Source of the DNA: Hydrogenophaga sp.
Lineage (GTDB): Bacteria; Pseudomonadota; Gammaproteobacteria; Burkholderiales; Burkholderiaceae_C
Direction: 5' to 3'
Assembly (NCBI RefSeq): GCF_019635465.1
Contig: NZ_JAHBZK010000004.1
Location: forward strand, 62,001-126,000
DNA length: 64,000 bases
Positions within the stretch are counted from its first letter, which is position 1. The number at the start of each line of letters is the position of its first letter. Below are positions 37,496 to 45,663 of the stretch, in pieces. Made by a program: the position numbers and the translations under genes. Below the pieces are notes generated by a model. That model was not told the DNA's origin. It saw only the letters and a program-made list of their open reading frames with translations, and searched no databases.

Positions 37496-38551
37496 ATGAA
37501 GCACTTTTCATCGAGGGAGAGTAGGTGGACACTGCCTCACGGTGTTGTTCCGATTGCTGCAGTGTTGCTGGTCGTGGTTCTGGCTTCTGGCTGCAAGGAC
37601 CAAGCCCTGGGCCGGGCTCCAGGCACGGCGGTGGCAGGTGCAACGCCGCCTGGTGTGGCCGCCCCCTCTGCCCCACCTGCACCACCGCTACTGGCAGCGG
37701 CTTCTCCCCAGGGGCCGATGCCGGATGGCTCCAGTACGCCGGCGGTGGTATCCGAAGTCACGGTTACTTTGGACGGCTTGCCGCCTCAGAGAGTGTCTGG
37801 AGAACTGTTCTCGTGCTACCCGACCGGGCAAGAAACCGAGGCTTCCGTGGCGGCGCTCTCGGACATGGTTGAGCGGGTGCGCTGCGTGAATAGGTTTCTC
37901 AAGTCCAACCCGTCAACCTCGCAATGGCGCGTTGCGTACGCGATTCGGGCTCGGGCCCTCAGGACTGCGGTGGCACTTGTGCAGCATCTGGAGGCGAGTC
38001 CTTCCGGTAGCGCCGGGCAAACAAGTGCTACCGACGCTCAGGCGATGCTCATGCAATCGCAGCAAGTTGCAGAGTTAAAGAGTCAAACCGAGCGGCTGTT
38101 TCAGGGGGCACTTGCAGAGGTGACCTCGGGGCTTCATCTTGGGGTCTACCAATCATTGAAAGGGAGAGGTCTCACAATGGGTAGCGCGGCGACGGCGATT
38201 GAGAGCGCTAACGTGAGTAGACGCCAGGTGGGCGTCTTTGCATTGGATTTCGACCAGGTGTTTGAGGACGGAAAGTTCGTTGTGGCTCGCGACGTGCTCA
38301 ATACAGTGCCCTACTTTGAAATTGACGGATTCGGCTTAGTCGGCGCGCAACTCGCAGTAGGCAGCGATCCGTCTGGATCGGGAGACGACGGCGTCTTCGG
38401 TGCCAATTGCCTCGTTCGCGTGCGGGTTCTTGATAGCGAGTTTCCAGCCCCTTGTGCAGCCTACGTCGCGGGACAGGGAGTGGATGGGATGTCCGACTCG
38501 ATTGTTGATTCGATCAGCAAGGCAGTGATGCGAAGAGCCTCTGGAAGATAG
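37496..38551 (+). CDS. Hypothetical lipoprotein
   Basis: A 351-residue protein. The N-terminal hydrophobic segment ends with the lipobox LASGC (C33), followed by a Pro/Ala-rich linker to about residue 85, so it is probably anchored in the outer membrane or inner membrane facing the periplasm. The rest contains three or four further Cys and no known domain. A purine-rich AAGGGGGCGAG lies before the ATG. Confidence 0.75.
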   Translation: MKHFSSRESRWTLPHGVVPIAAVLLVVVLASGCKDQALGRAPGTAVAGATPPGVAAPSAPPAPPLLAAASPQGPMPDGSSTPAVVSEVTVTLDGLPPQRVSGELFSCYPTGQETEASVAALSDMVERVRCVNRFLKSNPSTSQWRVAYAIRARALRTAVALVQHLEASPSGSAGQTSATDAQAMLMQSQQVAELKSQTERLFQGALAEVTSGLHLGVYQSLKGRGLTMGSAATAIESANVSRRQVGVFALDFDQVFEDGKFVVARDVLNTVPYFEIDGFGLVGAQLAVGSDPSGSGDDGVFGANCLVRVRVLDSEFPAPCAAYVAGQGVDGMSDSIVDSISKAVMRRASGR

Positions 38552-38638
38552 TTGGAGAGGCGTCGCAAGTCGGCGATGCACGCCTGGCCTGACCAGACGT
38601 CACTTCCTAGTAGCTGGCCGGGTGGCGCTGTAACGGAT

Positions 38639-38860
38639 TCACCAGTGGTGGCGCAACCACTCAACCAGCTGGTAGTTGAGGAATAGGGTGACCAGGACCG
38701 CAACGAGCTCGACCCATTCCGGCAACTGATCCGTCAATGGCCTGACGCTTGGGCGTGCCATCAACCACGGCACCGCGAAGATGGGCCAGGACAACGGGAT
38801 GAGCATCAACATGAGGAACATGAAGATGCCGTGGGTTGGGGGTCGGTATCGCTTGACCAT
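38639..38860 (-). CDS. Small hypothetical membrane protein
   Basis: 73 residues from the ATG at 38860, with hydrophobic stretches at about 11-32 and 45-65 and a basic start. The frame remains open further upstream, but that part overlaps an IS3 OrfA relic and looks non-native. No family recognised. Confidence 0.4.
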   Translation of the reverse strand: MVKRYRPPTHGIFMFLMLMLIPLSWPIFAVPWLMARPSVRPLTDQLPEWVELVAVLVTLFLNYQLVEWLRHHW

Positions 38861-38999
38861 CAGCCCATCGTATCGCCGCGCCAGGGGAATGTGCCCTCCG
38901 AAAAGGGTGTGATTGAGCTGATGGTCCAAACCTCTGAAATCGACCCCTCGCGGGCCGACACGAAGCATCCCCTGCGTGCGGCCACTTGGCAGTAGAGGG

Positions 39000-39114
39000 A
39001 AGCAATCGCTAGATTTCCGCAATCGGCTATGAGGGGCCGGAGGGTTGCTCCGGAGCGGACGTTCAGCTGCAGCGCGTCGGCGATCTGCTCCTCGCTGAAT
39101 CGAGATTTTTTCAT
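39000..39114 (-). pseudogene. IS3-family OrfA N-terminal relic
   Basis: The minus strand from 39114 reads MKKSRFSEEQIADALQ, nearly the same as the start of the intact OrfA at 50053 (MKKSRFSEEQIIGFLRQ). After about 16 residues similarity is lost. A relic of an old insertion. Confidence 0.7.
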
Positions 39115-39125
39115 CGCTTATTCTT

Positions 39126-39159
39126 GACCTGGCGGGGTTCTCCGGGAGAACGCCAGGTC
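39126..39159. repeat. Strong inverted repeat (hairpin) of unknown role
   Basis: GACCTGGCG / CGCCAGGTC perfect outer arms, with TTCTCC / GGAGAA pairing inside. There is no T-run on either strand, so it does not look like a simple terminator. It sits between the OrfA relic and the next exported protein gene. Confidence 0.5.
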
Positions 39160-39200
39160 CAATGCGGATAGGATGCATCGCTGCTTCCTTGGGAGAGAAC

Positions 39201-39971
39201 ATGGGTCTTTACCAGAAACGTGCCGCCGCTTGCGCAACCGCATTGCTCCTCTGTCTTTCCATTGGGCATGCGTCTGCTGAACCTAGGCCAGCGCCGAAGG
39301 TCGAGAAGCCGCTTGAGGGGCCGGTGAAGATAGAAGCCATCCCCACAGCCAAGGCGCAGTGCATGACGACCAATTCCGTTCGCGCGCGCGGCGCGTGGCA
39401 AACACCCAAGACTTCGACCTCCAGGTCCGATCTCTTCGTGAGGAAAGAGTCGGGGAAAGTGGTCCTGGGCCTAGATGTCGCCGAGGGCAACATGATTGCC
39501 ACAGTGATGTTTCCGATTGGGACAGACGGAGGCTTGGCTTCGGCCCCCCCAATCATCGACTCCAACAACAAAGAGCTGAAGGCAGCCCTTGAACAAATGG
39601 CTCCCACTTTCATGGATTCACTTGGTGGGGGCCTGCTAGGGACTACCTTCCCTCAAGGTAAGGCAATCGCCACAAACGTCGACCCATGCAAGCCACTGGG
39701 AGCGACACTGCGGCCTGGTGGTCAGATGGAGACCACCGCCGTGGGGTACGTAACGATGCAGGGGCGCCCAGGCCTGCTGCTGGAGCAAGTGGCCAACGCC
39801 TACTGCTCAACAAGCGAAGGAGTCTTCGACGTGAGGGGCGGCGGCTGGTGGGTTGTTGATCGAGCCTCAGGGCTGAACATGAGTTCCGATTCACTGTTCA
39901 GGTTGTCTTCCAGGGGAACGGTTCTCGCTGAAATCCAGTCGCAAGTGGACTGTGCGATTGTGTCGCAGTAG
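39201..39971 (+). CDS. Hypothetical exported protein
   Basis: A 256-residue protein starting at the ATG at 39201 (after GGGAGAGA), with a signal peptide cleaved near HASA-EP (about residue 26). The mature part has four Cys and no known domain. An in-frame upstream start at 39162 would spoil the signal peptide. Confidence 0.7.
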   Translation: MGLYQKRAAACATALLLCLSIGHASAEPRPAPKVEKPLEGPVKIEAIPTAKAQCMTTNSVRARGAWQTPKTSTSRSDLFVRKESGKVVLGLDVAEGNMIATVMFPIGTDGGLASAPPIIDSNNKELKAALEQMAPTFMDSLGGGLLGTTFPQGKAIATNVDPCKPLGATLRPGGQMETTAVGYVTMQGRPGLLLEQVANAYCSTSEGVFDVRGGGWWVVDRASGLNMSSDSLFRLSSRGTVLAEIQSQVDCAIVSQ

Positions 39972-40048
39972 ACCTTCAGAAACAGCATGCTGAGCCTGAT
40001 CCGCATTCCGCGGACATAGATCCACGAAACCTATACGACTGCAACGGG

Positions 40049-40065
40049 CCCCTTGTAGACGTACC
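40049..40065 (+). repeat. IS terminal-repeat-like relic
   Basis: CCCCTTGTAGACGTACC matches 16 of 17 bases of the left-terminal region of the intact IS at 48873-48889. No transposase remains beside it. Confidence 0.45.
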
Positions 40066-40091
40066 CGAGAGGTGTTCGAAACTTATGGGGG

Positions 40092-41279
40092 ATGAAGTTG
40101 AAAAGTCGCAATTTCTTGATAGTGATTGGTGGTTGCCTTTGGATGACATCGTGTGTTGTAACGCCGTCGTACGTTGCGACGCGACTTGCTTGCGCCGAAG
40201 GTGTCCAACAGTTTGGCGAACTGGAGCGTGATGGCGATGCAGGCCTGACAGACTTTTCGCAAGACATATCAAGTGATACCTCCATGCGCCTGCTAGCCAG
40301 TCGAAGGGTGAGCTTCTTTGAGCAAGCAGCAAGCGGGCCAGTAGCGTCGACTTGGAATCTCCCACATGAAGCGCAGGGCACTTGGTTCGTGAGGCTCGCA
40401 ACGGTTCAAAGCACTCCAAGCGCATGCCTTTCTGCCAATAGCGACTTGCGCTTCGGAGGCTTGTATGAACTGTACGTATACGGGTTAAAGCCAAGCGAAT
40501 GCCTTCAGGCTTCCCGAGTTCCTCAACCCTCTGGCAGGTTCATCCTTCGAAAGGAGGTCGACACCATGCTGGGAGCCGCGGTTACAAAGTACCACCTTGT
40601 TGATCAAACCTCCATGGTCGATATGTCGACCATTACGTCTGCGCAGTCCCGCCGCTCACCACGCACATACGGCGGCGCGATGCTAGATACAGTTTCGCCT
40701 GCTCTTGTGGCGCGATGCCGATCCGACCCACAAAGCGTTGCGACGGCATTCCGCATATCTCCACAAGGCCAGAGTAATCAGCCGTTGCCCAAACTGAAGA
40801 AGCTTGTCAAGTCAGCAGCCGATCGCAACCTTCGGTTCACTCGATCGTCGCTATCGGAGTCGAACCTTCGATCGGTAGTTGACCAAGTAAAGCCACAGGC
40901 GACTGTCACCGCGAACAAGCAATACAGGTCGCTGATACTGCAAGGCTTAAAGTTCGTCGGCCATTGGGACCTTGACGCTTGGATTGGATGCGTGCCGACA
41001 TTGATCCCACTCGAGGATGAGGTCCTTGTCCTCAGCTGGGAAGTAAGCGGCTTACACGTTTCCACGTTTGGTCTCAACGGCGATAACCAAAGAACTTTTG
41101 CGGCAAAGGTTGGCGATGGTTCTGAGAGTCTAGTTAGCTTCGGAGGTTGCGGCAGGGTGCAAGCGGCAGCTCTGAACGGACGCCTATACGTGTTTGGCTA
41201 CCCAGGCGACGCAAAGTATCCTTTGTCCGCTACAGCTGTATTCGAGGCAAATCTGGTTGATCTAAAGCTCAATCACTAA
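40092..41279 (+). CDS. Hypothetical lipoprotein
   Basis: A 395-residue protein with an N-terminal membrane segment and lipobox-like WMTSC (C21). No domain recognised in the remainder; codon use is more AT-rich than in the core genes. GGGG directly precedes the ATG. Confidence 0.7.
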   Translation: MKLKSRNFLIVIGGCLWMTSCVVTPSYVATRLACAEGVQQFGELERDGDAGLTDFSQDISSDTSMRLLASRRVSFFEQAASGPVASTWNLPHEAQGTWFVRLATVQSTPSACLSANSDLRFGGLYELYVYGLKPSECLQASRVPQPSGRFILRKEVDTMLGAAVTKYHLVDQTSMVDMSTITSAQSRRSPRTYGGAMLDTVSPALVARCRSDPQSVATAFRISPQGQSNQPLPKLKKLVKSAADRNLRFTRSSLSESNLRSVVDQVKPQATVTANKQYRSLILQGLKFVGHWDLDAWIGCVPTLIPLEDEVLVLSWEVSGLHVSTFGLNGDNQRTFAAKVGDGSESLVSFGGCGRVQAAALNGRLYVFGYPGDAKYPLSATAVFEANLVDLKLNH

Positions 41280-41329
41280 CGCGCAGGTGGTTCCTTGGAG
41301 GGAGGTCCAAGAAATTAGCATAGCGCGAT

Positions 41330-41395
41330 GCCTCACCCTTCGCTCGAGTGGACGCGCATCGGCATGGCACGCGCCCCGCTGCTCAAACGTGGAAC
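41330..41395 (+). repeat. Degenerate integron attC-like site
   Basis: The stretch begins GCCTCACCCTTCGCTCGAG and ends GCTCAAACGTGGAAC. It resembles attC sites that begin GCCTAACCCTTCGCTC and end CTCAAACGTTAGGC, and has imperfect internal symmetry (GGACGCGC / GCGCGCCCC around ATCGGCATGGC). Both core sites (GCCTCAC, GTGGAAC) are damaged, so it would not be expected to recombine well. Confidence 0.4.
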
Positions 41396-41450
41396 GGTTG
41401 CTTTCACGGATGCGTAAAGACCGCTTCTGGCCGATCGGTGCCGCTGATTC

Positions 41451-41798
41451 TCACTGCCGATACTTCTTCGGTATTGGATGTGTCCTGCAGTCGAAAGGGC
41501 CGTCCGAACCACTTCCGCGAATGCGGCTCTGAAAGAACTGACGTTTTGAGCTCGCGTGAAGGAGTGCCTGAACGGTAGCGGCGTCGATTTCGCAATAGTG
41601 GTAGTTCGTTGCCTTCAGCTGGATGATCATGTAGCGCTCAGCTTTGTCGTAGCAGATTCGGGAAACGTCGCTGTTCTCTCTGACATCCGAGCAGGCGAAA
41701 GAATCCAGTGACACTGCCCCGTGATACTTGACTTGGACGGTTTCCGCGGCTGCAACCTGGTAGAACGCGGCAATCGCAGCAACAACTAAGAATCTCAT
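41451..41798 (-). CDS. Exported KTSC-domain-like protein
   Basis: A 115-residue protein with a signal peptide (cleavage near AAA-ET, residue 18). The C-terminal half (YHYCEIDAATVQALLHASSK, then FFQSRIRG) follows the KTSC domain pattern, a small domain often found in phage and mobile-element proteins. Starts at 41798 or 41810 are both possible. Confidence 0.6.
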   Translation of the reverse strand: MRFLVVAAIAAFYQVAAAETVQVKYHGAVSLDSFACSDVRENSDVSRICYDKAERYMIIQLKATNYHYCEIDAATVQALLHASSKRQFFQSRIRGSGSDGPFDCRTHPIPKKYRQ

Positions 41799-41997
41799 GA
41801 GGGCTCCCATCTCTTCAACGACGTTGAGCAACCATACCGTTTACTGGTTGAGCTGAGCAGACACTGTGGACGTATCTACGCAGATTGCCGATGGCAGGCA
41901 TGCTAGCTCAGCAAGGACCTGCAACAAAACACCTTTTGGGGATTCCCGCGCCAAGGTGGTTCATGCTGCTCGCCCCTCAACTCGATGGGAGACCATC

Positions 41998-42621
41998 ATG
42001 GAAGCAGCTTCATCGCTATTTCACGGCGAGCCGTGGAACAAGGGCAAGATCGTCGGCCAGAAGGCTCCCTTCAAACTGAAGGACATTTGGGCGCTGCGCG
42101 TGCGACTACAGATGGAAGGCAGGGTACGAGAACTTGCCCTTTTCAACCTGGGCATTGACAGCAAACTGCGAGGCTGCGACCTGGTTGCCCTCAGGGTGCG
42201 GGACGTATGCCATGGCGATCAGGTGGCAACGCGTGCGATCGTCCTTCAGCACAAGACCCAGCGACCAGTTCAGTTCGAGATCACCTCCGCGACTCGGGAG
42301 GCCTTGCAGATGTGGATCAAGAAGGCGGCCCTACGACAGGAAGACTACCTGTTCCCCAGTCGCATCCACGATTCCCCTCACCTTGGCACGCGCCAGTACG
42401 CCCGGATACTGGGGCGATGGGTCGATGAATTGGGACTTGACCGAGCCGACTATGGGACACATTCGATGCGCAGGACCAAGGCGACCTTGATCTACAAGCG
42501 GACCAAGAATCTGCGCGCAGTACAGTTGCTTCTTGGCCACTCGAAGCTGGAATCGACTGTCAGATACCTCGGCATTGAGGTCGACGATGCGCTGGAGATC
42601 TCGGAGCAGACAGAGATCTGA
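41998..42621 (+). CDS. Short tyrosine recombinase (integrase catalytic domain)
   Basis: A 207-residue recombinase. Catalytic residues appear complete: Arg in SKLRGCDL, Lys in HKTQRP, His-Xaa2-Arg in HSMRR, His in LLGHSKLES and the Tyr nucleophile in TVRYLG. It lacks the usual N-terminal SAM-like DNA-binding domain; the start WNKGKIVGQKAPFKLK is the typical one of a compact family common on plasmids and islands. GGGAGA precedes the ATG at 41998; the frame is open upstream but less like protein. Confidence 0.85.
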   Translation: MEAASSLFHGEPWNKGKIVGQKAPFKLKDIWALRVRLQMEGRVRELALFNLGIDSKLRGCDLVALRVRDVCHGDQVATRAIVLQHKTQRPVQFEITSATREALQMWIKKAALRQEDYLFPSRIHDSPHLGTRQYARILGRWVDELGLDRADYGTHSMRRTKATLIYKRTKNLRAVQLLLGHSKLESTVRYLGIEVDDALEISEQTEI

Positions 42622-42933
42622 TCCTTGCTCATTTGCGATCATGCCCGCCAGCGCTCCATGTTGTGCATGGCGGGCACTACAGAACTGCCTGGGCCAACGA
42701 TCAGGTTCCATGCCCTCGGGGCGACCGGTATCGGGTGCAGCAGTCATTCACCGCGCGATGTCCGATTGTCCGAGATCAGTCTTGAGCCGACTTCTCCGCG
42801 CAGACTTCGATTTCGCAGCGACGGCTGCAGGCAAGGTCTTCACACCAGACCTGCATACTACGGCGTGTTGTAGTCGTTCGCGCCGCTGACGATCAGATCC
42901 ACCTTCGCTCGTTATCTGATCGCAACTCGATTG
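42622..42933. other. Intergenic stretch with dispersed repeat copy
   Basis: At about 42777-42830 it carries CAGTCTTGAGCCGAC and CAGACTTCGATTTCGCAG, the second copy of the repeat seen at about 37060. No gene seen. Confidence 0.5.
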
Positions 42934-43896
42934 CTAGCTGGAACAGGCTGGGAATGTGAGCAACAAACCGTCCTTGAGCCGCACAACGGCGTGCTTCTCA
43001 CGCAACGCAAGCAAAGTGCCTTCTTCGTACGAGGACATGGGGATACCAACATCGTAGTCGCCGCCATAGCAGTTCGTTCGGCGCAGAAGGCTAGTCGCTG
43101 AAGTGGGAACGCGCATGGCGTCAGTTCTACCTTTTGAGAATAGCGTCAGGTCAAGGGCATCGAACATTGCATCGACGCCCATTGCGACTTGCTCCTTGTA
43201 CAACTTGGCGTCGTCGGCGACCCAGTTCCGAATGGCTGCCTCCTTGTCCACACCAGCAATCGTCGCCGGAAGAAAGTAGTAGACCTCCTTCATCACTTCT
43301 TCGCCTTTTGCGTCGGTCACAACCGCCTGCATTTTCATCCTTACTTTCAACAGATCAGCAGAAAAGCTCTGTCGCAAATCAAGAACCAAGGCGGCTTGGT
43401 TCAAAGTTTGAGGTTTAGCTGCGCTGTCAGCAACATACCGTATGCCGGCGATCGGAATACTCGCCTGTACGCGACTTTGCGATTCAAGCTTCTGCGCTAC
43501 GACCGATCGCAGGTAGCTTGGTGCGAACGCTTTCGCATTGTTCTGCAGCAACTCTTTGCTCTCGAGACGTTGTTTGGCCACATCGCCTCCGACTATCAAG
43601 TCGATGATCGACATCGCAACAACAGTGCCTACTACGCCCGCTCCGCTTGCGGCTTGAGAAGGCGTAAGGCCAGGCGCAGAAATACCAGGGACAAACGGCC
43701 CTTGGGGTTGGTTGGTGTTGGGAGTGCCGAGCGCGTTGTCGATCCCGGGAATCACAACCAGTACATCGAGGCCACGCAGAGCTTCCCTGCTTTCTGCTGA
43801 GATCGGCCTAGAGGCAGGGGCAGTAGCGCACCCCATGGTGATCGCTGCTACAAAAAGCGTTGCAGCCTTCATTGCAGCCGCCGAAAGCACTCTCAT
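42934..43896 (-). CDS. Hypothetical lipoprotein
   Basis: A 320-residue protein with a lipoprotein signal (TMGC, C23). A Gly/Ala-rich hydrophobic stretch at about 82-105 (GAGVVGTVVAMSIIDLIVGG) could be a membrane hairpin. No family recognised. Confidence 0.7.
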   Translation of the reverse strand: MRVLSAAAMKAATLFVAAITMGCATAPASRPISAESREALRGLDVLVVIPGIDNALGTPNTNQPQGPFVPGISAPGLTPSQAASGAGVVGTVVAMSIIDLIVGGDVAKQRLESKELLQNNAKAFAPSYLRSVVAQKLESQSRVQASIPIAGIRYVADSAAKPQTLNQAALVLDLRQSFSADLLKVRMKMQAVVTDAKGEEVMKEVYYFLPATIAGVDKEAAIRNWVADDAKLYKEQVAMGVDAMFDALDLTLFSKGRTDAMRVPTSATSLLRRTNCYGGDYDVGIPMSSYEEGTLLALREKHAVVRLKDGLLLTFPACSS

Positions 43897-43959
43897 CTTT
43901 CCTCCCTCATTGGTCTAGGGGCACGACAGCCCGCTTCTTGCAGATCTCGGCAGTCTAGC

Positions 43960-44110
43960 CATGGCTTCGTTGCTCGCAAGCCGTCCATGCCACAGACCGG
44001 CATCCGAGAAACTGCGACGTGGCGTAGATCGGACATTCACGGCGCTGACGCGGATGGCCGCACCCAGTCTAGAGCCGACGTTGACTCTTGGTGGAGACAT
44101 CGGCTGCACG
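43960..44110. repeat. Third copy of the dispersed repeat
   Basis: Contains CCCAGTCTAGAGCCGAC at about 44065-44082, related to the copies near 37060 and 42777; the sequence further right differs. The stretch 43897-44188 holds no gene. Confidence 0.4.
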
Positions 44111-44188
44111 GCACGTACTCTCGTCCACTTTCCACAGAGCTGCGCCAGCAGATGCGCAGCTCTGTGGATTTCGCGGATGTGAAGGACC

Positions 44189-45610
44189 TCAGCCACGCAT
44201 GCGGCCAAGGCCTTGCGCCGCCCGGGCGCGGACCTCTTCGAAGCTGGTCTCGCGCAGGATGCGGCCGTTGCGGTAGACCGGCACGAGCAGGTCACCAGGC
44301 ACCGCCTGGTCGGCGCCGCGGCTCACCGTGATGAGCTGGCCGTCGTCTTCCACCAGGGCGAAGTGGCCCTTCTTGGAAGCCTTGGTCGCGTCGCCGATCG
44401 GCTGCTTGTACACGTCTCGCCACTGGCCACCAACCTCCATGGCCGAGCATTTCATGGCGAAACGCAGGGTGTCGCGGTTGACCTGCTGCAGCAGCCCGCC
44501 GCCCATGCCAAAGGCGATGTTCTCGGCCGAGAAGCCATGCGCCTTCAGGTTGGCCAGGCACTCCTCGAGGGAGACCAGGTTGATACCGTCGCCCTGGATG
44601 ATGCGCACGTGGTTCAGGACCTTGTAGCCCTTGGCGTTGGTCGTGGTGCCGAAGCGCTCACCCAGGATCTGGGCCACGCGCAGCACCACCTCGCGCGGCT
44701 CGCCCGAGTCGGGGCGGATCACCACGGTGGCGCCCGAGTCGATCACCGCCAGGCGCAGCTCCTGGCCCCAGATCTTGTCGCAGGCGTTGTAGATGTCGTA
44801 GCTGTCCGAGACGACGGCCACGATCGAGCCGGGCTTGGCGAATTGGCGAAGCATGTTCCGATAGGCCTCTGCCTCACCTTCTTTTCCCCAGCTCGTAATG
44901 GTGCTGTGCTCAGCGGCGGGGATCGAGAAGCCAGCCATCTGCGCGCCGTAGTACTTCCGAGCCGCCCGCAGGGCAATGACCGTGTCGGTACCGAGGAAGT
45001 TGACCAGGTGGGCCATGCCACCCAGTGCTGCGCTCTCCAGGCTTGAGACACCGCGCGCACCGAAGTCGTGGAGCTTGAAGCCAATCTGCCCGGCCGGGTC
45101 GTCGCAGGTCGTGTCCAGGTAGTCCAGGATCTTCAGTTTGGCAGCGGCCGAGAGGCTGGCCACCGTGGTGGGATACCAGACCGCCCGCAGGATCTCGGTC
45201 TCCAGGTAGCTGGGCAACCAGAAGAAGTCCGGGTCGGTGTTTTCGATGGTCAGCAGCGGGTTGCCGGTGGCCACCACCGTGCCTTCGGCGACCGAGCGGA
45301 TCTCGATGGGCATGTAGCCACCATGGCGCTCGATGAGCAGGTCCCAGCCCTGGCGGTTAAAGGGCTCGCCGTGGGCGGCGAACATCTCTTCGGCCTCATC
45401 GACATGTTCCTTGAGAACGGGCTGGCTCAGGTAGTCCTTGAGGTAGGCCTGCAGGCCGAAGAAGACGGTTGCGGGGAAGGCGCCGCCGCGGGACTCGATG
45501 TAGCTGTGCACGCGCCCAGCGCCGGGCGGGTATTGAAGCCAGTGCGAGACCTTGTAGGAGTCGGTGCGCAGGAGGGGATTGCTCCCCAGGGAGGTGGTTG
45601 CAGTTGTCAT
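44189..45610 (-). CDS. nadV: Nicotinamide phosphoribosyltransferase (NadV/NAMPT)
   Basis: A 473-residue enzyme that makes NMN from nicotinamide and PRPP. Start TDSYKVSHWLQYP, FKLHDFGARGVSS, SIPAAEHSTITSWG and VVIRPDSGEP (PRPP site) match NAMPT/NadV rather than PncB. It lies 53 bases after nadM on the same strand; together they form the two-step nicotinamide to NAD+ route, as in phage NARP2 operons. Confidence 0.93.
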   Translation of the reverse strand: MTTATTSLGSNPLLRTDSYKVSHWLQYPPGAGRVHSYIESRGGAFPATVFFGLQAYLKDYLSQPVLKEHVDEAEEMFAAHGEPFNRQGWDLLIERHGGYMPIEIRSVAEGTVVATGNPLLTIENTDPDFFWLPSYLETEILRAVWYPTTVASLSAAAKLKILDYLDTTCDDPAGQIGFKLHDFGARGVSSLESAALGGMAHLVNFLGTDTVIALRAARKYYGAQMAGFSIPAAEHSTITSWGKEGEAEAYRNMLRQFAKPGSIVAVVSDSYDIYNACDKIWGQELRLAVIDSGATVVIRPDSGEPREVVLRVAQILGERFGTTTNAKGYKVLNHVRIIQGDGINLVSLEECLANLKAHGFSAENIAFGMGGGLLQQVNRDTLRFAMKCSAMEVGGQWRDVYKQPIGDATKASKKGHFALVEDDGQLITVSRGADQAVPGDLLVPVYRNGRILRETSFEEVRARAAQGLGRMRG

Positions 45611-45663
45611 AGTGAAGCTCCTTCACTGAAAGCCCCGTCAACCAGGGCCGTTACGAAAGCGGC

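Noticed and set aside
37496-45000. A complete integron cassette array
   Set aside because: Only one attC-like site is visible and it is damaged; no integron integrase is present.
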